From: Pseudooctadecabacter sp. | Lineage (GTDB): Bacteria > Pseudomonadota > Alphaproteobacteria > Rhodobacterales > Rhodobacteraceae | Direction: 5' to 3' | DNA length: 64,000 nucleotides | NCBI RefSeq assembly: GCF_020627745.1 | Contig: NZ_JAHDGE010000005.1 | Span: 19,437-83,436, forward strand | Shown: positions 26,335-35,140 of the stretch, in pieces | Numbering within the stretch: the stretch's first letter is position 1 | How the letters are laid out: every line of letters begins with the position of its first letter | Made by a program: the position numbers and the translations under genes | The notes under the pieces: generated by a model | The model's database searches: none | What the model was told of the DNA's origin: nothing | Seen by the model: the letters and a program-made list of their open reading frames with translations, nothing else

Positions 26335-27755
26335 CTGCCGTAATCGCCAAACCCGAATGCGACATAGTCGCGTTGGTAGACGTCCCGGACGGCTGCCTCG
26401 ATCTCGGCTGAATAGATCTCTTTCAACAATGGTGCATGACTATCCGTTTCGGCATCAATCTGGGGCATTGTCGTTTTGCCAATTTGCGCGGCCATGATGG
26501 CAAGGCTTTCTTCAAGGTCGTCTTCACGCAATACGAAATCCGGTGTGCCGAATTCGGCGTATCCTTCAAGAACCTGCGCCTGCGTGGCCCAATGGGCATC
26601 CACGCGGATGTTGGTCTGTGACGACAGGTTCGCCTTAAGGAACTTCAAAAAGGCCAGAAACGCGTCCTTGTGTTCTGCCACGCCGTATTTGGCATCCGGA
26701 TAGCGCGCCGGGATCGGCAGTTTGAACTGGTTGCGCAGGACCGTTCTGATCTTGGTGAAACTGCCTTCCTTATCGGAGAGGATTTTTGCACTGAATGCGG
26801 CGTGCGCGCGGGCGACAGGATGCCGCAAAACCGTAAATGTCCGGTGGCCGGGGCGGTCGCGTTTCCATGTCCGCAAGGATTTCTGCGTGAACTTGCCAAT
26901 CAGGTCATCCGGTTGCGCATCATCAAGTCCGGCCAGCCATGCTGTCACGGTTTGTGTGGGTCCGGATTTGATGGGCATGAACAACAAAGGTGCTGTCGGG
27001 GCTGCCAGATAGCCGGGAACAGACGGTCCGCGGCGGGGTTCAAAATTGGGCGTGCGCGTGAGGTTGAACCGGTCCGCCCGCGCCAGAGCCGCGGCCATAT
27101 CCCCGAAGTTTTCAACCTTATCCGCCAACGACCCGGGGTTTTGCTTTTTCAACGAACTGTCCAGCGCCTTCAGCCTGTCCGGAACCCCAAGAAACCGTGC
27201 AACCCCGTTCATCACATCCACGTTCTGCAAATCTTCGTAGTCTACATAGAATGCCGTTTGTCCGGATGTCTGAAGGGCGTTCAGCAACCTGATCTGGAAG
27301 TGCTGCAGCCGCGTGATGTGATCGTCGAATTCATCGGCGTCAAATCTGATGGTCTCGCTCCGGTGGCTTTTGACATCGCTTAACTTCCACTGCTGGGTGG
27401 CTTTTGCGATCTTGTAGCTGACGTAGCTTTCGGCGGGGTTGCGGGTCAGAACAATCTTGGCACACCGCCGATTCTTGATGATCGCATCGAAGACGCGCAT
27501 GTCGTGATCGCTGAAGTACCTGAACCCGTTCATGCCCTGCGCCGCCACAACGGCATCGAACAAAGCCTCAGGGTTCGCATCTCGTTGTTCGGCAGTATAT
27601 CCCAGACAGGTCTTGCGGTTGGGATAGCCGATAAAATAGGGGTTGAAAGCCTCCCCATGGCAGGTCACCCCGTCCAGAGCGTTCAGGTTTGCCTCAAGAA
27701 AATTGGACCCTGTCCGCATTTCTGCAAAGACCACGAAACTGTCAAATTGGGTCAT
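26331..27755 (-). CDS. Two-domain sulfotransferase-like protein
   Basis: 474 residues. The first half (1-about 240) is Stf0/NodH-like: FVVFAEMRTGSNFLEANLNAL supplies the 5'-phosphosulfate loop, with a later VLTRNPAESYVSYKIAK as the 3'-phosphate loop. The second half begins near LLFMPIKSGPTQTVTAWL and has a second loop-like pair with FTVLRHPVARAHAAFSAKI, as in membrane sulfotransferases. Two sulfotransferase modules in one chain are unusual. It lies at the end of a surface-glycan cluster with cysQ, which would remove the PAP produced, so transfer of sulfate to a polysaccharide is the likely job. Only 2 nt separate it from the upstream gene. Confidence 0.8.
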   Translation of the reverse strand: MTQFDSFVVFAEMRTGSNFLEANLNALDGVTCHGEAFNPYFIGYPNRKTCLGYTAEQRDANPEALFDAVVAAQGMNGFRYFSDHDMRVFDAIIKNRRCAKIVLTRNPAESYVSYKIAKATQQWKLSDVKSHRSETIRFDADEFDDHITRLQHFQIRLLNALQTSGQTAFYVDYEDLQNVDVMNGVARFLGVPDRLKALDSSLKKQNPGSLADKVENFGDMAAALARADRFNLTRTPNFEPRRGPSVPGYLAAPTAPLLFMPIKSGPTQTVTAWLAGLDDAQPDDLIGKFTQKSLRTWKRDRPGHRTFTVLRHPVARAHAAFSAKILSDKEGSFTKIRTVLRNQFKLPIPARYPDAKYGVAEHKDAFLAFLKFLKANLSSQTNIRVDAHWATQAQVLEGYAEFGTPDFVLREDDLEESLAIMAAQIGKTTMPQIDAETDSHAPLLKEIYSAEIEAAVRDVYQRDYVAFGFGDYGS

Positions 27756-27757
27756 TC

Positions 27758-29452
27758 TTACCGTACCAGATAGGGTCTGCGCCGTGTCGGGCGATCATTG
27801 GTGGGGGCGCTGTCGGCAGGGAAATCCCCCATCAGATAGGGGTGCATCCCCTGATTTTTGAGGTTCTGCAAAAACTGGCCAAACCCGGACAGATCAGCCA
27901 TCTTCGGGGCCTCCGTCACATGCCGCAGGTTTTTGGCCCTCATTTCATCCAGCACGGTTTGCAGCGCCTCCATCGGGGTTTCGATGAAATCGGCAAGCGT
28001 CCAGACCCGCACCCGTGCCTTCGCATAGGGTGACCGCAGGGCGTTGATATGTTCGCTTTCGATACGCTGAAGCTCTGCCGCCTCTGCACGAATGTCCGAA
28101 AAATTGCGGTTCGACTGGAACAGCGGAATGGCCCAGGCGCCGGAAATGACGCTGATCTGCGCATTCGGGTCCTTGGCCAGATCCCAGCTGGCAAACTGGG
28201 TATCGGTCGGGCCGAACTGAAAACACTGACGTTCGCCACGAGTGTTCCACACAAGGTTGATCAAAAACAATTGTGCGTGGTGGTCGCGCAGTTTGGCATT
28301 GTCGCACAATGCGCCGCTGAATGTCTTCTGTTCGCCCTCGAAATGCACGCGGTCCTTTGCGTAAAGATGACCGTGCACGCGGGTACCGGTGATCCGGGCA
28401 AGCCAAGGTTCGAAATCCTCGAACAGTTCCGTGAACCCTTCGAAGACAGAATAGGACGCGGAGGTAAATCCGTTCTCATGTCCGGGGCGCGGCAACCGGC
28501 TTTGCATGAACAATCCGGCCCGTCCGCGCGTGCGCCGTTCAACTGCTTTGGAGAAAATCCTGTCGATCTTGCCGGGGTTCGGTTCGGCCCCCTTGAGAGG
28601 GTTTTCCTCATTCAGGAAGTGATCATACAGACGGTCGGCATGCGGCCAGATTTTCCGCGCGACAAAGCAATCGGACCTGCGCAACAGCTGAAGATGGTCG
28701 TCATAAAAGATATGCGGTTTGCCCTGATAGTCGAACTTGGACAGCGTCAGTGACCGGCTTTCGATATTTTGTGAATATAGCCGCACCAGCGTTTGGAAAT
28801 AGCTTTCATCAGGGATCCAGACCCGTTTGAAATAGCGGTCGTAAACGGGTCGTTCCGGATCATCGAGGATGGCAGACAAGGTCTGCCGTGTGAGGCACCA
28901 CCACTGCGACCCCATGTGCGGGACAATACCGTCCGGCACACGTCGGTAGATTTTCAGCCTTCGCTGAAATTCGACGTAGCGATCAAACAAGAACCGCTGT
29001 TTACGCCACGAGAACGGGAACCGCAGGGTGAACCGTTCAAAATCAAGCCCGCCTTGGGTCCAGGGCACATCGGCCGTCGTGGCACTTTCGATAAAATCGG
29101 TGCGGGGGCGCTGTTCAAGGTAGCGCTGCAAATCCTTGACCGGCCGCAGCGGAAGACAGGACCCGGAGGCAAGATAGACATGGCGAACATCGGGAAAGGA
29201 TTTCAACATCAGCGCGGATGCAGACTGGGACGCAGCAACGATGCCCCATGTGCCCCATTCGCAGCGATGCCGTTTGGAAAACAGAACATCCGGGACATCT
29301 GACAGGCTGGACACGAAGGCATCATAGGTCGCGCGCGGCACGTTCTTGTCGACATGGATCACAACGGGGCAACCTGCCTCCGACCAGTGGCGGATCACCT
29401 GCTCGGCGCGGTTGAGGGCCGTGTGGACCAGAATGACGACACCCACGCTCAT
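27758..29452 (-). CDS. Core-2/I-branching-type glycosyltransferase with DUF5928-like C-terminus
   Basis: 564 residues. The N-terminal half resembles GT14 beta-1,6-N-acetylglucosaminyltransferases: VGVVILVHTALNRAEQVIRHW, VVIHVDKNVPRATYDAFV, YLASGSCLPLRPVKDLQRYL, GSQWWCLTR and WIPDESYFQTLV. The C-terminal half (from about residue 300), with TRVHGHLYAKDRVHFEGEQ, corresponds as far as I recall to the DUF5928 region of Rhodobacterales homologues and has no known function. The start overlaps the end of the next upstream glycosyltransferase by 4 nt (ATGA), so the two are translationally coupled. It probably builds branches on a secreted or capsular glycan. Confidence 0.8.
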   Translation of the reverse strand: MSVGVVILVHTALNRAEQVIRHWSEAGCPVVIHVDKNVPRATYDAFVSSLSDVPDVLFSKRHRCEWGTWGIVAASQSASALMLKSFPDVRHVYLASGSCLPLRPVKDLQRYLEQRPRTDFIESATTADVPWTQGGLDFERFTLRFPFSWRKQRFLFDRYVEFQRRLKIYRRVPDGIVPHMGSQWWCLTRQTLSAILDDPERPVYDRYFKRVWIPDESYFQTLVRLYSQNIESRSLTLSKFDYQGKPHIFYDDHLQLLRRSDCFVARKIWPHADRLYDHFLNEENPLKGAEPNPGKIDRIFSKAVERRTRGRAGLFMQSRLPRPGHENGFTSASYSVFEGFTELFEDFEPWLARITGTRVHGHLYAKDRVHFEGEQKTFSGALCDNAKLRDHHAQLFLINLVWNTRGERQCFQFGPTDTQFASWDLAKDPNAQISVISGAWAIPLFQSNRNFSDIRAEAAELQRIESEHINALRSPYAKARVRVWTLADFIETPMEALQTVLDEMRAKNLRHVTEAPKMADLSGFGQFLQNLKNQGMHPYLMGDFPADSAPTNDRPTRRRPYLVR

Positions 29453-30459
29453 GCCCAGTTGCCCTTCGACATAAGGCCCAGAATTTCAAGCTGCCGCCAG
29501 TTGATGTATTTTTCAGACCATTTGCACCACAGGTCGGGATGCTGCGCGATCCCGTCAGCGTAGGCCTTGTATTCGTGCGAATTGGCGTAGTGCTGGTTGC
29601 GGGACAGTTCTTCCTTCGCCTTGTCGCCAAAGGTATCAAGGAATTTGGCGTGCAACAGAATGCCTGACGCCTTTTCCCCGCCCCATTCGTCATAAACGAG
29701 GTTCAGACCCCGTGGCAGGACCATGTGGGTTGAACTGACGTAGGCATATTTCCGGTCCCATTTGACCAGTGGTGTTTTGTTAAGGGCGGGCGCGCGCCAC
29801 GGTTCTTCGCGAAAGAACATGCGCGCACGGGGTCCGCCCTGTATCCACAGGTTATAATACAAATGGTTCTTGGAAATCGTGTAGTTGCCGCTGTCGAACC
29901 ATGTCGCAATTTCCATCGGGTTCTGACCCCGCCGGTAGGGCACGGCATCAAGACGCCCTTTGGGATACATATCCAACAACATGGCCCCGAAACTGCGAAT
30001 GTCCGAGGCATCAAGCCAGTCTGTCAGCGCCCGGATCGGGCGGGTATCGCAAAACGGATAGACAAAGAATTCATCAGGATCGACGACCAGCGTCCAATGT
30101 CCATGGGCGTATTTGCGTTGCAGATGGTTCAGCCAGTCGACCCCGAACCGCGATCGCCTATAGCTGCCTTTGCTCCTCCACAATGATACATCCGGTTGTT
30201 GGGCCACGAAATCGGCACCGCCGTCATCGCTGTCGTTGTCGACCATGATGAAGTGATCGACCCCCAAATCGCGGTAATATTGCAAGAAGAACGGCAGTCG
30301 GATGTCTTCGTTGCGAAACGTCGAAAACAGAAGGATGTCCCCTGGTTTGATCTTGTCGGTGCGGTCGATGACGGACGACAACTCACGCGACTTGCGCCGG
30401 GCACGAATGTGCCAGCGCTTTCGCTGAAGGCGAAGTCGATATGAAGTCAAGGCGCCCAA
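29449..30459 (-). CDS. GT2-like glycosyltransferase (Glyco_tranf_2_4 type), paralogue 1
   Basis: 336 residues. After a basic leader come ILLFSTFRNEDIRLPFFLQYYRDLGVDHF, then VDNDSDDGGADFV and VVDPDEFFVYPF, the last acting as the nucleotide-sugar DXD-like site. It is a close paralogue of the protein at 30613-31650 (shared QPDVSLW, RFGVDWL, LNKTPLVKW and the C-terminal LGLMSKGNW). It is coupled by ATGA overlap to the DUF5928-type gene downstream. Donor and acceptor sugars are unknown. Confidence 0.85.
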   Translation of the reverse strand: MGALTSYRLRLQRKRWHIRARRKSRELSSVIDRTDKIKPGDILLFSTFRNEDIRLPFFLQYYRDLGVDHFIMVDNDSDDGGADFVAQQPDVSLWRSKGSYRRSRFGVDWLNHLQRKYAHGHWTLVVDPDEFFVYPFCDTRPIRALTDWLDASDIRSFGAMLLDMYPKGRLDAVPYRRGQNPMEIATWFDSGNYTISKNHLYYNLWIQGGPRARMFFREEPWRAPALNKTPLVKWDRKYAYVSSTHMVLPRGLNLVYDEWGGEKASGILLHAKFLDTFGDKAKEELSRNQHYANSHEYKAYADGIAQHPDLWCKWSEKYINWRQLEILGLMSKGNWA

Positions 30460-30549
30460 GTCGGTCCTTCCGTTCTGCCCATGTGCCTGCGTAACCCTCG
30501 CTAGAACGTTGTGGTTAACACTCTATTGAAAACAGACACAAAAGCCTCT

Positions 30550-30574
30550 CTTTGTTTCCATTCAATAAACAAAG
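30550..30574. repeat. AT-rich inverted repeat between the two paralogous glycosyltransferases
   Basis: CTTTGTTT and AAACAAAG are exact inverted copies 9 nt apart. It lies in the 153-nt spacer downstream of the gene at 30613 and upstream of the one at 29449, so it could be a terminator of the former or an operator of the latter. Confidence 0.5.
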
Positions 30575-30612
30575 TCGGCGATTAGGCAACCGCTGGTGCC
30601 GACACTTCCCGT

Positions 30613-31650
30613 TTACCAGTTGCCGCGGGACATCAGACCCAGATCAATCAATTGATCGGGTCCTGTGTAGGCGACCGAAGCATCGCACCACAAATCGGGA
30701 TCGTCGATCAAAGCCGCGTAGTAGGGCGCATAAAGATCGCTGTTTTCGAAATGCTGGGCCCGCGAAAGCTCCTCGTGCGATTTCTCACCAATATTGGGGA
30801 GGAACTTGGTATGCAGCAGCACCCCCGATACGCGCCCCCCCTCACCCAGATCAAAGACATCGTTCAGATCACGTGGCAAAATCTGGTGGGTCGACGTGAC
30901 ATAGACATAGCCCCGTTGCCATTTCACCAAAGGCGTCTTGTTCAGGGTTGGCGCACGTTCAGGCCGGCTGCCGAAAAAGAGCCGGTCCCGGACCCCGCCC
31001 TGAATCCACAGGTTGCCAAAAACCTCATGACGTCTGGCACGGTAATTGTCCGCATCAAACCAGCGCAGGACGGTCATCGGGTCATCGCCTGCCTTGTATC
31101 TTGCCTGCCCCACCGGCCCCTTGGGATAGAGGTCCAGCATCAGACAGCCGAATGCGCGCCGATTTTGTGCGTCCAGATGGGCCGTCAGGGCATTCAGGTC
31201 ACGCGTGTTTGATTCCGGGTAGATCAACACCTCGTCCGCATCGACCGTCAGACACCACCTTTCGCGGCCATACCGGTGCTGAAGGCAGGTCAACCAGTCG
31301 ACGCCAAACCGCGCCGCCTTGTAGCTGTGATGTGTCGACCAGAGGGATACATCCGGCTGTTCGGCCAGAAAGGCGGTTGATCCGTCGTCGGACCCGTTGT
31401 CGACCACAAGAAAATGCGAGACACCCAGCGCGCGGTAGTGATCAAGCCAGTGGGGGAGGCGTAGCATTTCATTGCGAAGCGTCGCGAAGACAAGAACGCC
31501 CTGCGACGGGATGTCCTTCTTGCTGACGCGGGTCAGATCGTTTCGGCGTTTCCATGACCGGTACAGCAGACGCCGCCGTTTCCATCGCATCCGATACGCA
31601 AACCATGCCCCTGATCTGGGTTGGCCTGACGGAGATCGGACAGGAAACAT
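30613..31650 (-). CDS. GT2-like glycosyltransferase (Glyco_tranf_2_4 type), paralogue 2
   Basis: 345 residues with the same order of motifs as its neighbour at 29449: VLVFATLRNEMLRLPHWLDHYRALGVSHF, VDNGSDDGSTAFLAEQPDVSLW, LTVDADEVLIYPE (DXD-like), LNKTPLVKWQRGYVYVTSTHQ and the tail LIDLGLMSRGNW. The pair is evidently a tandem duplication that has diverged. galU is 17 nt upstream on the same strand, so UDP-glucose supply and glycosyl transfer are probably co-expressed. Confidence 0.85.
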   Translation of the reverse strand: MFPVRSPSGQPRSGAWFAYRMRWKRRRLLYRSWKRRNDLTRVSKKDIPSQGVLVFATLRNEMLRLPHWLDHYRALGVSHFLVVDNGSDDGSTAFLAEQPDVSLWSTHHSYKAARFGVDWLTCLQHRYGRERWCLTVDADEVLIYPESNTRDLNALTAHLDAQNRRAFGCLMLDLYPKGPVGQARYKAGDDPMTVLRWFDADNYRARRHEVFGNLWIQGGVRDRLFFGSRPERAPTLNKTPLVKWQRGYVYVTSTHQILPRDLNDVFDLGEGGRVSGVLLHTKFLPNIGEKSHEELSRAQHFENSDLYAPYYAALIDDPDLWCDASVAYTGPDQLIDLGLMSRGNW

Positions 31651-31667
31651 CTTGGGTGACTAGGACA

Positions 31668-32561
31668 TTATTGCGCGGCTGTCTGCATGGTCATCAATTT
31701 GCGCAAGTAGCCATCGAATTCATCGTGCAGGTCTTCGCGCGCAAGGCCGAAGGCAACCGTTGCCTGCAAAAATCCTGCCTTTGATCCGCAGTCAAACCGC
31801 TGGCCCTGAAACCTGTAGCCAAAGACATCCCGTCCCTCGCGCAGTTCGGCATCAATAGCATCGGTAAGCTGAATCTCACCACCAGAGCCGGATTTGATCT
31901 TGTTCAGGTTCCGCATGATCTGGGGTGTCAGAATATAACGACCAATCACCGCAAGGTTTGAAGGCGCTTCTTCTGCCTTGGGTTTTTCCACCAGACCATT
32001 GACAGACACGACGGACCCGAGGTCTTCCTTAATGTCGATCACGCCATAGGACGACGCTTTTTCCGGCGGAACCTCCATCGCGGCGACCATGCAGCCGCCG
32101 GTTTCGGCATGGGCCTCTACCATCTGCTGCAAACACGGCTTTTCGGCCGCGATGACATCGTCGGGCAAAATCACGGCAAACGGTTCGTTGTGGACAAGAC
32201 GGCGGGCGCACCAGACAGCGTGACCCAGCCCAAGTGCGCGTTGTTGCCGAATGTAGGCAATCGCGCCGCTGTCCATGTTTGTCGATTTCAGTTCAGCCAG
32301 AAGATCGACTTTGTCTTTCTTGCGCAGTTCGGCCTCAAGATGCGGAGCCATGTCGAAATAGTCTTCAAGCGCGGATTTACCGCGCGAGGTCACAAAAATG
32401 AATTCCTTGATGCCTGCGGCCCGCGCCTCGTCGATTGCATACTGGATCAACGGACGATCCACGAGGGTCATGATTTCCTTGGGGACAGACTTCGTGGCCG
32501 GCAGAAAACGGGTGCCCAACCCTGCAACGGGGAAAATGGCTTTGGTGACGCTCTTATTCAT
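31668..32561 (-). CDS. galU: UTP-glucose-1-phosphate uridylyltransferase
   Basis: Makes UDP-glucose, the sugar donor for polysaccharides and LPS. The 297 residues carry the nucleotidyltransferase start AIFPVAGLGTRFLPATKSVPKEIMTLVDRP, the IQYAIDEA helix, FAVILPDDV, and the late FDCGSKAGFLQATVAFGL. It heads the minus-strand glycan run. The 219-nt spacer before cysQ should contain its promoter. Confidence 0.96.
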   Translation of the reverse strand: MNKSVTKAIFPVAGLGTRFLPATKSVPKEIMTLVDRPLIQYAIDEARAAGIKEFIFVTSRGKSALEDYFDMAPHLEAELRKKDKVDLLAELKSTNMDSGAIAYIRQQRALGLGHAVWCARRLVHNEPFAVILPDDVIAAEKPCLQQMVEAHAETGGCMVAAMEVPPEKASSYGVIDIKEDLGSVVSVNGLVEKPKAEEAPSNLAVIGRYILTPQIMRNLNKIKSGSGGEIQLTDAIDAELREGRDVFGYRFQGQRFDCGSKAGFLQATVAFGLAREDLHDEFDGYLRKLMTMQTAAQ

Positions 32562-32780
32562 TCTTGGTCCTTTGCTCCGTCAACGGAGGTCATTTGCTAT
32601 CTTACCTAGCACCTAATTAAACAAGCATAAACGTGCAGGTCCCTACAAACGGCGGGGAAACTCGTTCATTCTGCGTCAACTTTGCCGCAAATCCAGAAAG
32701 CGCCCCGAACATTCCCTACCCAGATCTTATGGCAAACGAGGACTCCCCCGACAACCGGTGCCGCAGGGATGGGGCCAGAT
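32562..32780. other. Intergenic spacer between cysQ and galU
   Basis: 219 bases. The open frames of about 60-68 codons on both strands overlap each other and lack ribosome-binding sites or coding-like composition, so I do not call them. The left part (32590-32640) is AT-rich, as expected for the galU promoter. Confidence 0.5.
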
Positions 32781-33578
32781 TCAGGGACGTTTAAGGTCGA
32801 CGCCCGGCGCGTGTGCGATGAAAAACGGATTGGCAAAATCGGCCTTGCCATAGGTCAGCACGGAGTGATCATCAAACCGGATCACTGATCCGCCTGCCCC
32901 GGTCAGGACTGCATGCCCAGCCGCGGTGTCCCATTCCATCGTTCGGCCGACGCGGGGGTAAAGATCGGCCTCACCCGTGGCAACAAGACAGAACTTCAAA
33001 GACGAACCCGCGCTTTTCATGTCGTTGACTGCATATTTGTTGATGTAGTCGTCCGTCGCCTGATCCCGGTGTGATTTCGAGGCAACGACCATAAGCGCTG
33101 TGTTATCCGGTGTGCTGACGGAAATCGGAACGGTTGTTCCTGCTGTTTCCTTGTCCAAAGCACCGACTTCTTCAACCGATATACCGTCCGCCGTGGTGTA
33201 AAACAGCCGCCCCTTGGCAGGCGCATAGACAACGCCGCGCACGGGCGAACCGTCTTTGACATAGGCAATATTGACCGTGAAATCGCCACGGCGATGGATG
33301 AATTCCTTGGTGCCATCAAGCGGATCGACGATCAGAAAGGTGGTTGCCTCCAACGCATGACTGTCCGCCTGTTCTTCGGTGATCAGCGTGACATCGGGAA
33401 ATGCCGCGCGCAGCCCCGCTGAAATATGGGCATCGGCGGCTTCGTCCGCTGCTGTCACCGGGCTGTCATCGCTCTTTGATTTCACTTCGAAATCGTCGGC
33501 ATTATAGATGTCCATGATGATGTCGCCGGCCTCAAGTGCCAAAGTGCGCATCACCTGTGTCAGCTTGTCAAAGTCCAT
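32781..33578 (-). CDS. cysQ: 3'(2'),5'-bisphosphate nucleotidase
   Basis: Inositol-monophosphatase fold enzyme that hydrolyses PAP (adenosine 3',5'-bisphosphate) to AMP. The 265 residues show the metal-binding motifs VDPLDGTKEFIHRRGDF and WDTAAGHAVLTGAGGSV, plus the N-terminal Glu in ITEEQADSH. PAP is the by-product of sulfotransferases. Its place beside a glycan cluster that ends in a sulfotransferase suggests it keeps that sulfation going, besides sulfate assimilation. It is divergent from the permease gene. Confidence 0.94.
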   Translation of the reverse strand: MDFDKLTQVMRTLALEAGDIIMDIYNADDFEVKSKSDDSPVTAADEAADAHISAGLRAAFPDVTLITEEQADSHALEATTFLIVDPLDGTKEFIHRRGDFTVNIAYVKDGSPVRGVVYAPAKGRLFYTTADGISVEEVGALDKETAGTTVPISVSTPDNTALMVVASKSHRDQATDDYINKYAVNDMKSAGSSLKFCLVATGEADLYPRVGRTMEWDTAAGHAVLTGAGGSVIRFDDHSVLTYGKADFANPFFIAHAPGVDLKRP

Positions 33579-33722
33579 TCTGCCCCCTGCATATTGACGG
33601 TCACGGCTGTTTTCATTGATCCGTGCGTATTGGCCCCTTATGATGTGGCGCTAAAGGTTCGGCAAGAAATTCGTGCCATAAGGCACATCGCCAGGATATG
33701 GCACAACAAATGGCAGGCAGTT

Positions 33723-34544
33723 ATGTTTGAAGCACGTCGTCCGACGACACGGTCCAGGTCCGCCCTCAATATTCTTGAGCTGATCTATCACTCCGTCGTC
33801 AGAAACATTCGCAGCGGCCACCGCAACGCGTTGGTCGGGCTGATCCTGAATATGCTGCAGACCATGATTTTGGTGGCTGCCTTTTATTTCATGTTCAGCC
33901 TTCTTGGCGTGCGAAAGGTCGCGATCCGTGGTGATTTCCTTTTGTACATCATGACCGGCATTTTCATGTACATCACCCACATCAAGGCGCTGAGTTCCGT
34001 AATGGGGGCCGAAGGTCCGACCTCGGCAATGATGTTGCATGCGCCGATGAATACGATCATCGGCATCGCGTCGTCCGCGTTGTCGAGCCTGTATATTCAG
34101 GTGCTTTCGTTGTCGACAGTGCTGTATATGTACCACGCGATGATAAACCCCATCACGATCTACGATCCGATCGGGGCCTTCGGCATGTTGTTGGTGGCAT
34201 GGTTTACCGGCTGCGCTGCGGGGGTGGTTTTTCTGTCGCTGAAACCCTGGGCGCCGGAAGTGATATCCGTGGTATCCATGATCTACATGCGGGCAAACAT
34301 GATTGCGTCAGGTAAAATGTTTGTCGCCAATACCCTTCCCAGCAGCATGTTGGCGATGTTCGATTGGAACCCGCTGTTTCACGCAATCGACCAGTCACGC
34401 GGGTTTGCCTTTATCAATTACAACCCTCATTTCAGTTCGGTTTCCTATCCGCTGAAGGTCGGCGTCGTTGTGTTGACGATTGGCCTGATGCTAGAGTTTT
34501 ACACAAGACGCAAAGTTTCCAGCAGTTGGGATGCCGCACGATGA
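33723..34544 (+). CDS. ABC-2-type permease, polysaccharide-exporter-like, without its ATPase
   Basis: About 273 residues with roughly six membrane segments starting at MILVAAFYFMFSLLG. The N-terminal amphipathic stretch NILELIYHSVVRNIRSGHRNALVGL and the loop NPLFHAIDQSRGFAF resemble KpsM/Wzm-type exporters. I prefer the ATG at 33723 (MFEARRPTTRSRS) over a TTG at 33594, because homologues begin near there. No ATPase gene is adjacent; the nearest, lptB, serves LPS. The stop overlaps the next start as ATGA. Export of the glycan built by the adjacent cluster is an inference. Confidence 0.8.
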   Translation: MFEARRPTTRSRSALNILELIYHSVVRNIRSGHRNALVGLILNMLQTMILVAAFYFMFSLLGVRKVAIRGDFLLYIMTGIFMYITHIKALSSVMGAEGPTSAMMLHAPMNTIIGIASSALSSLYIQVLSLSTVLYMYHAMINPITIYDPIGAFGMLLVAWFTGCAAGVVFLSLKPWAPEVISVVSMIYMRANMIASGKMFVANTLPSSMLAMFDWNPLFHAIDQSRGFAFINYNPHFSSVSYPLKVGVVVLTIGLMLEFYTRRKVSSSWDAAR

Positions 34545-35134
34545 TCCGTTTGTTCGCACTTTTGATGTGTCTGTCCACGGCGGCCCATGCGCAGCTTTTG
34601 CCTGATCGGTATTCCGTGACGGGTGTCGCCGGTGACGATGTTCTGAACATCAGAAGCGGCCCGGGCGCATCATTCGATATCATCGGTGATTTCGGCCCCT
34701 ACACCCTTAACGTCGAAGTCACCGATATTCAGGATGGATGGGCGAAGGTGCCTGCGGGTGAGATTGACGGCTGGGTGTCCCTGAATTTTCTGGAACCATA
34801 CCCCCTGCCCGCGAACGAAGTTCCGCGTCCTCTGGTGTGCAGCGGGACCGAGCCGTTCTGGGATATCGGCTTTTATCCACGAGGGGCGGAATACAATGAT
34901 CCTGCCCTGAACGAACGCCGCGATCTGACGGTCGTTCGCGAAATTGTCGCGCCCGACGGATATTACATCGAAACGCGCGAGGGGCCGACCCTGAACCGCA
35001 TCCTGACGGTCAAGGCAGGCTATTGTTCTGACGGGATGAGCGACCGGACATTCAACATGTCTGCCGTCCTTTTCTCAGAGGCACCGGATGGAAACTACGT
35101 GCAAAGCGGATGCTGCACGTTCCAGTCGAATTGA
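34541..35134 (+). CDS. Exported SH3-domain protein (COG3650-like)
   Basis: 197 residues. Signal peptide MIRLFALLMCLSTAAHAQ, then a bacterial SH3 domain (VAGDDVLNIRSGPGASFDIIGDFGPYTLNVEVTDIQDGWAKVPAGEIDGWVSLNFLEP) and a C-terminal region starting CSGTEPFWDIGF with three more cysteines, the last two in GCCTF. SH3 proteins of this sort often bind cell wall, but the role is unknown. The start overlaps the permease stop (ATGA), so the two are made together. A longer frame beginning at 34364 is out of frame with the permease and lacks a signal peptide at its start. Confidence 0.85.
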   Translation: MIRLFALLMCLSTAAHAQLLPDRYSVTGVAGDDVLNIRSGPGASFDIIGDFGPYTLNVEVTDIQDGWAKVPAGEIDGWVSLNFLEPYPLPANEVPRPLVCSGTEPFWDIGFYPRGAEYNDPALNERRDLTVVREIVAPDGYYIETREGPTLNRILTVKAGYCSDGMSDRTFNMSAVLFSEAPDGNYVQSGCCTFQSN

Positions 35135-35140
35135 CACCGG

